A stretch of 64,000 nucleotides of DNA from Treponema sp. Lineage in GTDB: Bacteria > Spirochaetota > Spirochaetia > Treponematales > Treponemataceae. The translations under genes were made by a program, and so were the position numbers. Location: contig JAILLQ010000005.1 of the NCBI GenBank assembly GCA_024693045.1, positions 1 to 64,000 on the forward strand. The letters are read 5' to 3'. Numbering within the stretch: the first letter of the stretch is position 1; each line of letters begins with the position of its first letter. Positions 1 to 9,583 of the stretch are shown here, piece by piece. The notes under the pieces were generated by a model that was not told the DNA's origin, searched no databases, and saw only the letters and a program-made list of their open reading frames with translations.

Positions 1-2052
1 GAAACAGGAAAAATCGGTAAACAGGCTAATGGATGTGTTTACGCTCAGTGGGGCGGAGCCGCTATTATTGCAACTATTTGTGCTTCGTCTAGCGTAACAG
101 AAGGTCAGGATTTTGTTCCTGTAACTGTTGAGTACAACGAAAAATTCTATGCTGCCGGAAAAATCCCTGGCGGTTTTGTAAAACGCGAAGGTCGTCCTAA
201 GGATAAGGAAATTTTGGTTAGCCGTCTTATTGACCGCCCAATGCGCCCGCTTTTTGAACCAAGCTTTGGACACGAACTTCAGATTGTTCCAACTTGTGTT
301 TCTTGCGATGGCGTTCACACTCAGGATATTCTTGCTGTTATTGCCGCTTCTGCTGCAACTTGTATTTCTGATATTCCATTCCACGGTCCAGTTGCTGCCT
401 GCCGCGTTGGATATTTGAACGGTGAATACATTATCAACCCTACATTTGAACAGATTGAAAAGGGTGAACTTGAAATCGTTGTTGCCGGAACTAAAGACGG
501 CTTTACAATGGTAGAAGGTGGTGCTAACGAAGTTTCTGAGGAATTGATGCTCGGTGCTTTGGAACGCGCACAGAAGTTCATTACCGATATGTGTCTTCTT
601 CAGGAAGAACTTGTAAAGAAGGCTGGAAAGGAAAAGCTTCCTTTGAACCCTCTTGATGTAACTCTTGAAAATGCTGAGGCTATTGAAGCTGAAGCAACAC
701 CACTTCTTAAAGAAGCTTGCTTCAAAGACAGCAAGATTAGCCGCGGTAAGGCAATTTCTCAGGTTCAGAAGGATTTGGCTGCTAAATATGCTGAGCAGCT
801 TGCTGACCCAATTCAGGCAAAACTTTTCTGTAATCTTATGGATGATATTCAGTACAAACTTCTTCGTAAGTCAATTCTTGACCAAGGACTTCGTATTGAC
901 GGTCGTAAGACTGACGAAATTCGTCCAATTACTTGTGAAGTAAATGTATTGCCAACTCCACACGGATCTGCTCTCTTTACTCGTGGTGAAACTCAGTCTC
1001 TGGCAGTTTGTACTTTGGGTACTGCAATGGACGAACAGTCTTATGATGATATTGATGGAGACCGCTCTGAGCACTTTATTCTCCATTATAACTTCCCACC
1101 ATACTCTGTTGGTGAAACTGGTAAGCTTACAACAGGTCGTCGTGAAATTGGTCACGGAAACCTTGCCCGCCGTTCACTTGCAGCTATGGTTCCAAGCCGC
1201 GAAGAATTCCCTTACACAATCCGTGTAGTTTCTGAAATCATGGAATCTAACGGTTCTTCATCACAGGCTTCTACTTGTGGTGGTACTCTTTGTATGCTTG
1301 CTGCCGGTGTTCCTATGAAGAAGATGGTTGCCGGTATTGCTATGGGTCTTATCACTGAACCAGAAGGAGATAATCCATACGGACGTTATTCAATCCTTTC
1401 TGATATTCTTGGTGAAGAAGACCACCTTGGTGATATGGACTTTAAGGTAGCCGGAACTAAAGACGGTATTACTGGTTTCCAGATGGATATTAAGATTGCC
1501 GGTGTTACAACTGAAATTATGAAGAAGGCTATGGAACAGGCTCGTCAGGGTCGTCTCCACATTCTTTCTATTATGGAAAAATGTATCGACAAACCAGCTC
1601 CTTTGGCAAAGAACGCTCCACAGATTCTTACTATGAAGATTCCAGTAGACAAGATTGGCGCTCTCATCGGACCTGGCGGAAAGAATGTTAAGGCTCTCTG
1701 CTCACAGTATGATGTAACAATCAACACTGATGACGACGGAACTGTAACAATCTACTCTAAGAACGGTGAAAAGGCAGAAGCTGCTAAGAAGGCTGTAAAG
1801 GGTATTACAGAAGATCCAGAAGTAGGAACAATCTACCAGGGAACTGTAAAACGCATTATGGACTTTGGTGCATTCGTAGAAATCCTTCCTGGAAAAGAAG
1901 GTCTTTGTCATATTTCTAAACTTTCTAAACAGCGTGTAGAAAAGGTTAGCGATGTTCTTAAGGAAGGTCAGGTAATTCCTGTAAAACTTCTTGAAGTTGA
2001 CAAAATGGGCCGCTTGAATCTTTCTTATATCGATGCATTGGAATCTAAGTAA
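1..2052 (+). CDS. pnp: polyribonucleotide nucleotidyltransferase (5' partial)
   Basis: PNPase, the phosphorolytic 3'-5' exoribonuclease of RNA turnover. The reading frame is open from base 1, so only the first ~15-20 codons lie outside the window; the first visible residues (ETGKIGKQANG) match the start of the first RNase PH-like domain. After it come the all-alpha linker, the second RNase PH-like domain, a KH domain (IGPGGKNVK, bases ~1660-1695) and a C-terminal S1 domain (DFGAFVEILPGKEGL, bases ~1861-1905). The gene ends with TAA before a clear terminator. No frameshift is seen. Family assignment is certain. Confidence 0.97.
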   Translation, partial: ETGKIGKQANGCVYAQWGGAAIIATICASSSVTEGQDFVPVTVEYNEKFYAAGKIPGGFVKREGRPKDKEILVSRLIDRPMRPLFEPSFGHELQIVPTCVSCDGVHTQDILAVIAASAATCISDIPFHGPVAACRVGYLNGEYIINPTFEQIEKGELEIVVAGTKDGFTMVEGGANEVSEELMLGALERAQKFITDMCLLQEELVKKAGKEKLPLNPLDVTLENAEAIEAEATPLLKEACFKDSKISRGKAISQVQKDLAAKYAEQLADPIQAKLFCNLMDDIQYKLLRKSILDQGLRIDGRKTDEIRPITCEVNVLPTPHGSALFTRGETQSLAVCTLGTAMDEQSYDDIDGDRSEHFILHYNFPPYSVGETGKLTTGRREIGHGNLARRSLAAMVPSREEFPYTIRVVSEIMESNGSSSQASTCGGTLCMLAAGVPMKKMVAGIAMGLITEPEGDNPYGRYSILSDILGEEDHLGDMDFKVAGTKDGITGFQMDIKIAGVTTEIMKKAMEQARQGRLHILSIMEKCIDKPAPLAKNAPQILTMKIPVDKIGALIGPGGKNVKALCSQYDVTINTDDDGTVTIYSKNGEKAEAAKKAVKGITEDPEVGTIYQGTVKRIMDFGAFVEILPGKEGLCHISKLSKQRVEKVSDVLKEGQVIPVKLLEVDKMGRLNLSYIDALESK

Positions 2053-2072
2053 TTTTTACTGATTTCTATACA

Positions 2073-2107
2073 GGGGCAGTCTTTAAGGGGCTGCCCTTAT
2101 TTTTTTT
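2073..2107 (+). terminator. intrinsic terminator after pnp
   Basis: GGGCAG and CTGCCC arms enclose a short loop and are followed by a T-rich run of about 10 bases. It separates pnp from the secG promoter. Confidence 0.88.
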
Positions 2108-2121
2108 AGACATCTAATTAA

Positions 2122-2150
2122 TTGACTACGGACAAATATTAGTCTATTAT
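2122..2150 (+). promoter_or_regulatory. sigma-70-type promoter for secG
   Basis: TTGACT (2122-2127), a 17-bp spacer and TATTAT (2145-2150). The expected start leaves a leader of about 55 nt containing a small CCGG/CCGG inverted repeat and a GGAG Shine-Dalgarno before the secG ATG. Confidence 0.75.
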
Positions 2151-2212
2151 AGAAAAACTGATATTTATTGAATTAATCCGGTGGTAATAGCCGGTCTTGG
2201 AGATTAAAAAAA

Positions 2213-2575
2213 ATGAGTGCTATTGGTGTAATCCTTCTCGTTGCTTTTGTAATTGTATGTGTTTTGCTTGTTCTTCTCGTTCTTGTTCAGGATGACGGAC
2301 AGAATGGTATGGGTGGACTTTTGGGTGGTCGTGGAACTGCTGCATTTGGTTCACACTCAGCAAGTGTTCTTACAAAGACAACAACAGTTTTAGTTGTTCT
2401 TTTCTTTGGTATTACAGTTGTACTCGCACTTTTGAATAAAAAGCCAAGTGTTGAAGAAGATCTTGCTCCTACAACATCTGTAGAAGCTCCAGCAGAATCT
2501 GCTGCTGAAGGCGAATCTTCTGAAGCAAATAATAGTGATGCAACTTGGTGGAACGAAGCTGAAAAAGCTGAGTAG
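2213..2575 (+). CDS. secG: preprotein translocase subunit SecG
   Basis: Small accessory subunit of the SecYEG inner-membrane translocon. The 120-residue product has two hydrophobic helices (about residues 3-25 and 57-74) joined by the glycine-rich cytoplasmic loop typical of SecG (GMGGLLGGRGTAAFG). The C-terminal tail of about 40 residues is rich in Glu, Ala and Ser and is longer than in E. coli SecG; acidic tails of this sort vary in the family. It has its own promoter and a GGAG ribosome site. The EIIA-type gene begins 17 bp downstream and may be cotranscribed. Confidence 0.93.
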   Translation: MSAIGVILLVAFVIVCVLLVLLVLVQDDGQNGMGGLLGGRGTAAFGSHSASVLTKTTTVLVVLFFGITVVLALLNKKPSVEEDLAPTTSVEAPAESAAEGESSEANNSDATWWNEAEKAE

Positions 2576-2592
2576 TTTTTTGTGGTGCAAGA

Positions 2593-3072
2593 ATGTTAAG
2601 TGATTTCCTAAAACCAGAAACTGTAATTATAAATCTAGAAAGTACTGATAAAGACAGTCTCTTTGCGGAAATGACAGAGCATCTTGTCCGTCAGAATACT
2701 TCATTGGTAAGAGACGATATTTTATCTGCTGTTCAGAAAAGAGAAGAGCAGATGAATACCAGTATAATGAAGGGGGTTGCAGTTCCTCATGGGGTATGCA
2801 GTTCCGTTCATTCTCCGGTTGTTGCTATTGGGATTAGCAAGGCCGGTATTGATTATGATATTAGTGGTGTTGGTTCTGCAGAGTACGTTGATTCTTTAGT
2901 TCATTTAGTTGTTTTTATGCTATTTGAACAGGAAAACGCAGAAAGGCATTTGCATATTTTGGCAGACTGTGCTCGTGTTCTACAGATTCCAAATATCTAT
3001 CAATCTTTGCTAATGGCAAAGACTTCACAGGAAGTTTGTAATATTGTTCGAGATTTAGAAACTTCCTGTTAG
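2593..3072 (+). CDS. PTS EIIA (fructose/nitrogen type) domain protein
   Basis: Single-domain PTS EIIA of the mannitol/fructose/PtsN family, 159 residues. The phosphorylatable histidine is seen in VAVPHG (His66). No EIIB, EIIC or sugar gene is adjacent, so a regulatory PtsN-like role is more likely than sugar transport (inference). It starts 17 bp after secG with only a weak ribosome site and ends 20 bp before the V-ATPase operon, placing a phosphorelay-type protein directly upstream of the ion-pumping ATPase. Whether it controls that ATPase cannot be told from sequence. Confidence 0.85.
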   Translation: MLSDFLKPETVIINLESTDKDSLFAEMTEHLVRQNTSLVRDDILSAVQKREEQMNTSIMKGVAVPHGVCSSVHSPVVAIGISKAGIDYDISGVGSAEYVDSLVHLVVFMLFEQENAERHLHILADCARVLQIPNIYQSLLMAKTSQEVCNIVRDLETSC

Positions 3073-3092
3073 AAGTATAAAGAGAGGGCTTT

Positions 3093-3401
3093 ATGGCTTT
3101 AACAGAAGTTAATGTAATTTCACATCTTTTAAAAGTAGAAACAGAAGCATCTGTGTTAGTTTCGGAAGCAAAAGAAGAAGCTTCTAAAAGAGTTGCCCTT
3201 GCCCAGTCTAAGGCTGACGAAGAGATAAAAAGTAAAGTCTCGGAAATACGACAGCAGCTTGAATCTGATTTCAATTTAAAAATCCAGCAATTGTCAGAAA
3301 ATCACGAAAAAATAATTGAAGAATACAAGAAAGAAATTGAATCTGTTCAGAAAGATACAGAAACTTTTAATTCATTTCTTGAAAAGGTTTTGAATTCTTA
3401 A
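3093..3401 (+). CDS. V-type ATPase peripheral-stalk subunit G/H-like protein
   Basis: A 102-residue, highly charged protein predicted to be nearly all coiled coil, with Ala, Glu, Lys and Gln in heptad-like order from about residue 10 to 95. Its place as first gene of the V-ATPase operon, its size and its composition match the G/H (NtpF-type) subunit that pairs with subunit E in the peripheral stalk. Sequence identity in this family is low, so the call leans on context. A ribosome site (AGAGAGGG) precedes the ATG. Confidence 0.75.
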   Translation: MALTEVNVISHLLKVETEASVLVSEAKEEASKRVALAQSKADEEIKSKVSEIRQQLESDFNLKIQQLSENHEKIIEEYKKEIESVQKDTETFNSFLEKVLNS

Positions 3402-3411
3402 GGGGGTGCCG

Positions 3412-4434
3412 ATGGATTACTCTGGAGCATCAGCCTATACTTACGCAAAAATGTGTGGAATGTTGGGTCAACTCTTTGTTGGTCAGGGTGCAATACCTCT
3501 ATTTGAATCAAAATCTTTAGCAGAATTGTGGAATAAAATCTTTTCCACTCCGGTTCCTCAGCTTCCGGAAAGTCTCCTTGCAAATAAGATTGAAACAGAA
3601 GCTGTTTGCCGATTTATAAGTCAATATGAAAAAATATTGGATAATTATTCAAATCCAGATCCTTTCTTAAAATCTCTGATTAAGCGGTATGATGTAGAAA
3701 ATTTGAAAGTTATTTCGGCTGCACTTACTATGGGGCAAAGTGAAATGCCTTATATAGTCGATTTAAAAGAATATTCAGACTTAAACTATTCTGCCTGGCC
3801 CGATATAAAAAAAATTACTGAAAATTCCAGATTTAAATGGTATGATAAAGTACCAAAGTTAGATGAACATCTTGAAATGGACATTAGACTTGACCTTGAA
3901 GAAATACAGTATGTCTGGAAAGCTGTTAATAAACTTTCAGATTCTTCCCGTAAGTTATGTGTTGATTATTTTAAGAAGTTGTTTTCTGTAAAAAATATGC
4001 TTTGGGCAATGCGCCTTAAGATTTATTATAAAATGCCAAAAGATGAAATCGTAAAAAAACTTTTTTATGTTTCGGCATCTCCATCAGAATCAGATCCAAT
4101 CTGTAAATACGCTTTTGAAGTTCTTGATAAAGAAGCTGATAATTATCAGGATTGGAAGGACTGGAGATTTGCTTCTCTTTTGAATTTTTATGAAGAAGGC
4201 TCAGTTTGGAAAATCGATCCTGTTTGGGTAGAACAAAAGTTCCGTTTTGGGGAAACAAAAAGGGTTAAAAAGATTTTTCATGAAAATCCAATGACCTATG
4301 CTTCTCTTGTGATGTTTTTTGTATTAAAACAGCAGGAATTAGATTGTATTAGGGCTGCAACGGAAGCTATTCGTTTGAATGCTTCTCCTTCCGAAGCTAT
4401 GTATGCTTCCGGAGTTCAGCCTGAAGAAAATTAG
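3412..4434 (+). CDS. V-type ATPase subunit C
   Basis: Central-stalk subunit that connects the rotor shaft to the K ring (V-ATPase C / d type, NtpC in Enterococcus). 340 residues, mostly helical with frequent Trp and Tyr, the usual family size. The ATG at 3412 is preferred over an upstream GTG at 3406 because AAGGGGG lies about 6 bases before it. It sits 10 bp after the G/H-like gene and 8 bp before subunit I. The family diverges strongly; position in the operon adds much of the confidence. Confidence 0.85.
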   Translation: MDYSGASAYTYAKMCGMLGQLFVGQGAIPLFESKSLAELWNKIFSTPVPQLPESLLANKIETEAVCRFISQYEKILDNYSNPDPFLKSLIKRYDVENLKVISAALTMGQSEMPYIVDLKEYSDLNYSAWPDIKKITENSRFKWYDKVPKLDEHLEMDIRLDLEEIQYVWKAVNKLSDSSRKLCVDYFKKLFSVKNMLWAMRLKIYYKMPKDEIVKKLFYVSASPSESDPICKYAFEVLDKEADNYQDWKDWRFASLLNFYEEGSVWKIDPVWVEQKFRFGETKRVKKIFHENPMTYASLVMFFVLKQQELDCIRAATEAIRLNASPSEAMYASGVQPEEN

Positions 4435-4442
4435 GAGATTTT

Positions 4443-6458
4443 ATGGCAAGAACAACAGAAATGCGGCTTGTGGAACTTGTTTCCTTAAGACAGGATGTTT
4501 CAAAGGTTATTGAATACCTTGGAAAAAAAGGAAACTTTCAGTTACAGGCAAAAAAATCTAAATCTTCTAAAAAAATCGCTTCAAAAGATAACAATGCTAC
4601 TGAAGAAAAAATCTCTTCTTATTTTTTGGATGACAGGCTTATTTTTGAAAAATTAAAGTCTTTAATTGCCTACTTCAATATAGCAGACAGAGATGAAGAT
4701 ATTTCTTTGTGTGAAAAGGCTTCTGATTCTGATCGTGATGAAGCAAAAAAAATAATAGAACTTTCAGAAAATCTAAAAGATCGCTTGGATTCTTTGGCTG
4801 CGGAAGAAAAGAGAATTTCTGATTCTTATAATGAGGCATTATCTTTTTCAAACCTCCAGGTTCCTTATTCAGAACTCGAACATCTTTCATTTCTTTCAAT
4901 AAAAGTAGGGAAAATCGTAAAAGATAATTACGAATCCTTAAAAAATTCTCTTTCTGCAAATGCACTGATTATTCCTTTAGGAACAGATAATTCAAAAATT
5001 ATGGCAGTGTCTTCAAAAAAAGGAAGATTTGCTCTTGAAACCGAGTTAAAGAATGCAGGTTTTGTTCCTATGAATATTCCTGAAGATTTTAAGGGAATCC
5101 CGGAAGATTTACTTGTTTCCCTTCAGACTGAAATGAATTCAGTTAGAAGTAATCTTGAAAAACTTAATGAAGAAAAAAATAATTTTATAGAAACACACAT
5201 AGAAAAAATTCACGCTCTTTTAGCTTCTTTTTCTATTTCGATTCAAATAGCTGATGTAGAAGAATCCTTAGAGCAGACTTCTATGGTTTATAGAATTACA
5301 GGTTGGATTCCTGCAGAAGAATGTCGTCTCTTTATGAAAGAACTGGACAATCTTACAGAAGGAAGACTGGCTATTCGAGAATATTTGCCTCATGAAGTTC
5401 CTTCTGTGCTTTCTGGTGAAGAACAGGTTCCAGTAAAATTAAAATACCGTAAATTTGTTTCAGCATTTGAAAGAATGATTTTTAGTTACGGTTCTCCTCT
5501 TTATGGAACTATAGATCCAACTCCTTTTGTTGCCGTATTCTTTACAATTTTGTTTGGTGTAATGTTTGGCGATTGTGGCCAGGGGCTTGTTTTTCTTATT
5601 ATGGGAATTTTAATGGCCTTGAAAGTAATAAAAATTGGAAACTGGAATAAATTTGCTCCAATTTTTATTGCCATTGGTGTTAGTAGTTCCATAATGGGAT
5701 TGATAACTGGCGAATTCTTTGGGACAGAAAAAGTTCTTGAACCATTTGCCATGTTTGTTACAGGTTTGTTCGGCAGTCCTCGGGCTCCAATTTTAAAGGT
5801 AATGCCTTCTTCAAATCCAAATTCGATTTTTGTAATATTTGGCATTTTTGGAGCGACAATTGCTCTTGGTTTTATTATTATTAGTGTTGGTCTTGTAGTG
5901 AACTTTTTAAATATGTGTATTCAGAAGAAGTGGGGAAGTGCTTTCTTTGGTAAAAGAGGACTCTCCGGAATTCTTTTCTACTGGTACGCAATTGCTTTTG
6001 CTTTGAGACTAGCTTTTCTGCATCATTCTCCAGTCTTGTGCGACTGGATTGTTATTGGCATAACTTTATTTTTTGCTGCTTTCGGAGAACCTTTTGAACG
6101 TCTCTTTGATGGAGAAAGACCTGTTCTTGAAGGTGGATTTGGTGGTTTACTCATCGGCGGCATGGTTGAACTTATTGAAGTCGTTTCCAACTATATGTCC
6201 GGAACAATAAGCTTTGTCCGTGTTGGTGCTTTTGCTCTTGCCCATGCTGTACTTGGATTTATCATCGAAATGATGAGCAGTAAATGTGGACCAATCGGAG
6301 GAATTTTTGTTCTGATAATTGGTAATGCTATTGTAGTCGTTCTTGAAGGTATGATTGTTGCAATTCAGGTTATACGACTTCAGTATTATGAATTCTTTAG
6401 TAAATTTTTTAATGAAACTGGAAAGGAATTTATACCTTTCAAGTTTTGTTATAAATAA
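4443..6458 (+). CDS. V-type ATPase membrane subunit I (a-subunit)
   Basis: Stator subunit that forms the ion half-channels against the K ring. 671 residues in two parts: a cytoplasmic, coiled-coil-rich half (about residues 1-340) and a membrane half with about seven to eight helices (about 355-655). The membrane half carries family landmarks such as GVMFGDCGQG and the helix with SFVRVGAFALAHA, whose arginine faces the carboxylate of the K ring. An AGGAG ribosome site precedes the ATG. Confidence 0.95.
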   Translation: MARTTEMRLVELVSLRQDVSKVIEYLGKKGNFQLQAKKSKSSKKIASKDNNATEEKISSYFLDDRLIFEKLKSLIAYFNIADRDEDISLCEKASDSDRDEAKKIIELSENLKDRLDSLAAEEKRISDSYNEALSFSNLQVPYSELEHLSFLSIKVGKIVKDNYESLKNSLSANALIIPLGTDNSKIMAVSSKKGRFALETELKNAGFVPMNIPEDFKGIPEDLLVSLQTEMNSVRSNLEKLNEEKNNFIETHIEKIHALLASFSISIQIADVEESLEQTSMVYRITGWIPAEECRLFMKELDNLTEGRLAIREYLPHEVPSVLSGEEQVPVKLKYRKFVSAFERMIFSYGSPLYGTIDPTPFVAVFFTILFGVMFGDCGQGLVFLIMGILMALKVIKIGNWNKFAPIFIAIGVSSSIMGLITGEFFGTEKVLEPFAMFVTGLFGSPRAPILKVMPSSNPNSIFVIFGIFGATIALGFIIISVGLVVNFLNMCIQKKWGSAFFGKRGLSGILFYWYAIAFALRLAFLHHSPVLCDWIVIGITLFFAAFGEPFERLFDGERPVLEGGFGGLLIGGMVELIEVVSNYMSGTISFVRVGAFALAHAVLGFIIEMMSSKCGPIGGIFVLIIGNAIVVVLEGMIVAIQVIRLQYYEFFSKFFNETGKEFIPFKFCYK

Positions 6459-6472
6459 TATAAGAGGTAAAT

Positions 6473-6811
6473 ATGAATAAAAAATTTTTTGCTTTACTTG
6501 CACTTATTTTCTGTACAAGCCTTTTTGCTATTTCAGCTCAGTCTGCTGAAACTTCTGAGCTTGCAGAAACTGTTGTAGAACAGGCTGAACCAGCTTCTAA
6601 TGCAGCTATGTGGAAATATATTTCTGCAGCCCTTGCAGTTGGTTTTTCATGTATTGCAGGTGGTATGGCTGTAGGCAAGATTGGTGCTGCTGCTATGGGT
6701 GCGATGAGTGAAAATGCAGAACTTTCAGGAAAGGCTCTTCCTTTCGTAGGTCTTGCCGAAGGTATTTGTCTTTGGGGATTCCTTGTAGGTCTTCTTATTA
6801 TAGTTTTGTAA
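6473..6811 (+). CDS. V-type ATPase proteolipid subunit K
   Basis: Rotor-ring subunit carrying the transported ion. The 112-residue product starts with a signal-like hydrophobic segment (about residues 4-20), then an acidic linker, then a single two-helix hairpin: a glycine-rich helix (about 48-78) and a second helix with the ion-binding carboxylate Glu96 in GLAEGICLWG. It is thus the single-hairpin (8 kDa) kind rather than the doubled 16 kDa kind of E. hirae. Whether H+ or Na+ is carried cannot be decided from what is visible. AGAGG precedes the ATG. Confidence 0.93.
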   Translation: MNKKFFALLALIFCTSLFAISAQSAETSELAETVVEQAEPASNAAMWKYISAALAVGFSCIAGGMAVGKIGAAAMGAMSENAELSGKALPFVGLAEGICLWGFLVGLLIIVL

Positions 6812-6824
6812 TACAGGCTCTAAA

Positions 6825-7157
6825 TTGAAGTTTTATATAATCGGCGACAGGGAAATTGTTCTCGCATTCAGACTTACCGGAGTTTCTGGCACAGTAGCAG
6901 AAACAAGGGAAAAGGTTCTGGAGGCTTTTAACCGTGTAACCGGCAGGGGGGGAGCTTTTGCCTCTCCTGTTGAAGATGTGCCTAAAGTTCTTATTCTTAC
7001 AGAGGAAGCTGCGGCTTTAATCGAGGAAGAAGAATTTGAGTGGCAGAAAAAAGGCAAATTTCCTCTAATAGTGGAAATTCCCTCGCTAAATGGTTCGGTA
7101 TCTGGCAAGAAAACATTGACAGATGCCATTCGTGAAGCCATTGGTGTACAGATATAG
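6825..7157 (+). CDS. V-type ATPase subunit F
   Basis: Small central-rotor subunit F, 110 residues with the expected alpha/beta fold: KFYIIGDREIVLAFRLTGV at the N-terminus and the VLILTEE and PLIVEIPS strands. The only reasonable start is TTG at 6825, 13 bp after subunit K, with a weak AGG upstream, so translation may be coupled or deliberately weak. F lies before E here, unlike the E-C-F order of Thermus and Enterococcus. Confidence 0.9.
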   Translation: MKFYIIGDREIVLAFRLTGVSGTVAETREKVLEAFNRVTGRGGAFASPVEDVPKVLILTEEAAALIEEEEFEWQKKGKFPLIVEIPSLNGSVSGKKTLTDAIREAIGVQI

Positions 7158-7175
7158 TTAATAAGGGAATGTTTT

Positions 7176-7808
7176 ATGGAAGAATTAAGATCCACCGAAA
7201 TTCTGGATAAAGAAATACAGGCTGATGCTAGAAAAAAAGCAGAAAAAATTCTGGCAAAGGCAGATGTTGATTGTGACTTACTTATTTCTGGTGTTGATAG
7301 TCAGGTTGAAAAAGTAAAGTCTGAAATTTTAGCAAAAAACGAAGCTAAAATTGCTGCTTTTGAAAAAGATCAGGAGGCTTCACTTCCTTTGGAAAAAGAA
7401 AGGTTTAAGGTTTCTTTTATTCAGAGTTCAATTAACGCTGCTTTTAATGATTTTTTTGCTAATCTATCTGATGATAAAATTTTATCCCTTCTTCTGAAAT
7501 ATGCAGAAAAATACCGGATTGTTCTTGAAGAAAAAAAATTAAATATTTTTTACTACGGTTTTTCAGAAAAGACAGTGAAAACTGCTCTTGATAAAGTTTT
7601 TTCTGTGCTTTCGTACACAGAAAGTGAATTTAATAAAATTGTAATTGAAGATAAAGAAGATTTAACTGTTCCTAAAGGTCTTATTCTCGAAGCTGATGAC
7701 AAATCTGTTCGAGTTAGATTGACCTTGTCGGAGTTAATCTTACAGATACAGAATAAATACAGGGCTGAACTTTATGATGCTCTATTTAGCGGGAGGCTTG
7801 GTGCATAA
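7176..7808 (+). CDS. V-type ATPase subunit E
   Basis: Peripheral-stalk subunit E, 210 residues: an N-terminal charged coiled coil (about residues 8-80) partnering the G/H-like subunit, and a globular C-terminal domain that binds the A3B3 head. AAGGGA precedes the ATG. Its TAA stop shares its last base with the ATG of subunit A. Confidence 0.88.
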   Translation: MEELRSTEILDKEIQADARKKAEKILAKADVDCDLLISGVDSQVEKVKSEILAKNEAKIAAFEKDQEASLPLEKERFKVSFIQSSINAAFNDFFANLSDDKILSLLLKYAEKYRIVLEEKKLNIFYYGFSEKTVKTALDKVFSVLSYTESEFNKIVIEDKEDLTVPKGLILEADDKSVRVRLTLSELILQIQNKYRAELYDALFSGRLGA

Positions 7809-9583
7809 TGATTGAAGGAAAAATTACCCGCATTTCAGGTCCAATTGTCTTTGCAGAAGGTTTGGATGCTTGTGGTCTTTATGATGTCGTTGATGTAGGC
7901 GATAAAAAACTTATTGGTGAAATAATTCGTCAGAATAAAGGAAATGCTACTATTCAGGTTTATGAGGAAAATACAGGAATGCATATAGGCGAAAAAATCG
8001 TCTGTCATCAGCGACCTCTTTCCCTTAGGCTTGGACCAGGGCTTGTTGGAACTATTTATGACGGTATTCAAAGACCTTTAAAGTCAATGGCAGAACATTC
8101 AGGAGCCTTCCTTTTACCAGGAGAAAGAACAGAACCCCTTGATGTGGATAAAATCTGGCACTTTGAAGCTCTAGATGAAATTAAGGCTGGCTCGGAAATT
8201 AAGCCTGGTCAGGTTTTAGGAAGTGTAAAAGAAACAGAATCTATAACACAGAAAATAATGGTTCCTCCTTTAGTAAGAGGGCGTACTTTAAAAACTTTTA
8301 AAGGTTCTGGGGATTACACTATTGATGATGTAATCGGAACAACTGAATTCGATGAAGAAATAAAACTTAGTCAGTACTGGCCTGTACGAGAACCCCGTCC
8401 ATATTCTGATAAACTTGAAGTTTCTGAACCATTAATTACTGGGCAGAGAGTTATTGATGTTTTCTTCCCTTTGTCTAAGGGGGGAACTGCTGCAATCCCT
8501 GGAGGTTTTGGAACAGGGAAGACCATGACTCAACACGCTGTAGCAAAATGGTGTGATGCTGATTTGATTGTATACATTGGTTGTGGAGAACGCGGGAACG
8601 AAATGACTGAAGTTCTTACAGAATTCCCTGAATTAATCGACCCTCGAACAGGTCGTTCCATCATGGAAAGAACAATTCTTATTGCAAATACATCAAATAT
8701 GCCAGTTGCAGCTCGAGAAGTTTCTTTGTATTCTGGTATTACTCTCGCCGAATATTATCGGGATATGGGGCTTCATGTTGCAATTATGGCTGATTCAACT
8801 AGCCGTTGGGCAGAAGCCCTTCGTGAACTTTCCGGCCGTATGGAAGAAATGCCTGCAGAAGAAGGATTTCCGGCATATCTTCCAACTCGTCTTGCTTCTT
8901 TTTATGAAAGAGCTGGTCGTGTTATTTCTCTTGAAGGACAGGAAGGTTCTATTTCCGTAATTGGTGCCGTTTCACCTCCAGGAGGAGATTTCTCTGAACC
9001 TGTAACTCAGCATACAAAACGTTTTATACGCTGTTTCTGGGCTTTGGATAGAGCTCTTGCAAATGCTCGTCACTATCCAGCTATTGGATGGATGGAGTCT
9101 TATTCTGAATATGCTTCTGAAGTTCGTGAGTGGTGGGAAAAGAATAACCCCCTCTGGTGGCAGGTAAGAATGGAAGCCCTTGAACTTCTTAAAAAAGAAG
9201 ACAAGCTCTATCAGATTGTTCGTCTTATTGGACCTGATGCACTTCCTGATAGCGATCGTCTGGTTTTAAATGTTGCAGAAATGATTAAGAGTGGTTTTTT
9301 ACAGCAGAATGCCTTTGACGATGTGGACATGTATTGTTGTTCGGAAAAGCAGATTAAAATACTTGAACTTATGATAGATTTTTACAAGAGAGCTCTTTCT
9401 CTAATAAAAGCAGGTTGTCCTTTGGTAAAGGTTGTTTCTCTTCCTGTTTTTGAAGAAATCATTCGTATAAAATATTCTGTTCCGAACAATCAATTGGACA
9501 AGATTTCTGAAATATTAAATCACTTTAACGGACAGTTTTCAGAACTTGAATCTGTTTACGGTTCTTCGGAGGCAGCTGTATGA
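7808..9583 (+). CDS. V-type ATPase catalytic subunit A
   Basis: Catalytic nucleotide-binding subunit, 591 residues. It has the N-terminal beta barrel, the bulge domain typical of A subunits, the P-loop PGGFGTGKT (residues 231-239) and [10 protein letters not shown]. The phenylalanine in GGFGTGKT is typical of V/A-type A subunits. Start overlaps the subunit E stop by one base and the end overlaps subunit B by four, so the head subunits are translationally coupled. In a fermentative spirochaete the enzyme probably hydrolyses ATP to pump H+ or Na+ (inference). Confidence 0.98.
   Translation: MIEGKITRISGPIVFAEGLDACGLYDVVDVGDKKLIGEIIRQNKGNATIQVYEENTGMHIGEKIVCHQRPLSLRLGPGLVGTIYDGIQRPLKSMAEHSGAFLLPGERTEPLDVDKIWHFEALDEIKAGSEIKPGQVLGSVKETESITQKIMVPPLVRGRTLKTFKGSGDYTIDDVIGTTEFDEEIKLSQYWPVREPRPYSDKLEVSEPLITGQRVIDVFFPLSKGGTAAIPGGFGTGKTMTQHAVAKWCDADLIVYIGCGERGNEMTEVLTEFPELIDPRTGRSIMERTILIANTSNMPVAAREVSLYSGITLAEYYRDMGLHVAIMADSTSRWAEALRELSGRMEEMPAEEGFPAYLPTRLASFYERAGRVISLEGQEGSISVIGAVSPPGGDFSEPVTQHTKRFIRCFWALDRALANARHYPAIGWMESYSEYASEVREWWEKNNPLWWQVRMEALELLKKEDKLYQIVRLIGPDALPDSDRLVLNVAEMIKSGFLQQNAFDDVDMYCCSEKQIKILELMIDFYKRALSLIKAGCPLVKVVSLPVFEEIIRIKYSVPNNQLDKISEILNHFNGQFSELESVYGSSEAAV

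Noticed and set aside
871..1155. Antisense open frames inside pnp, atpA/B-type, thrA, suf and other genes
   Set aside because: They lie opposite well-supported conserved genes, lack ribosome sites and give no recognisable protein; typical codon-bias shadows.
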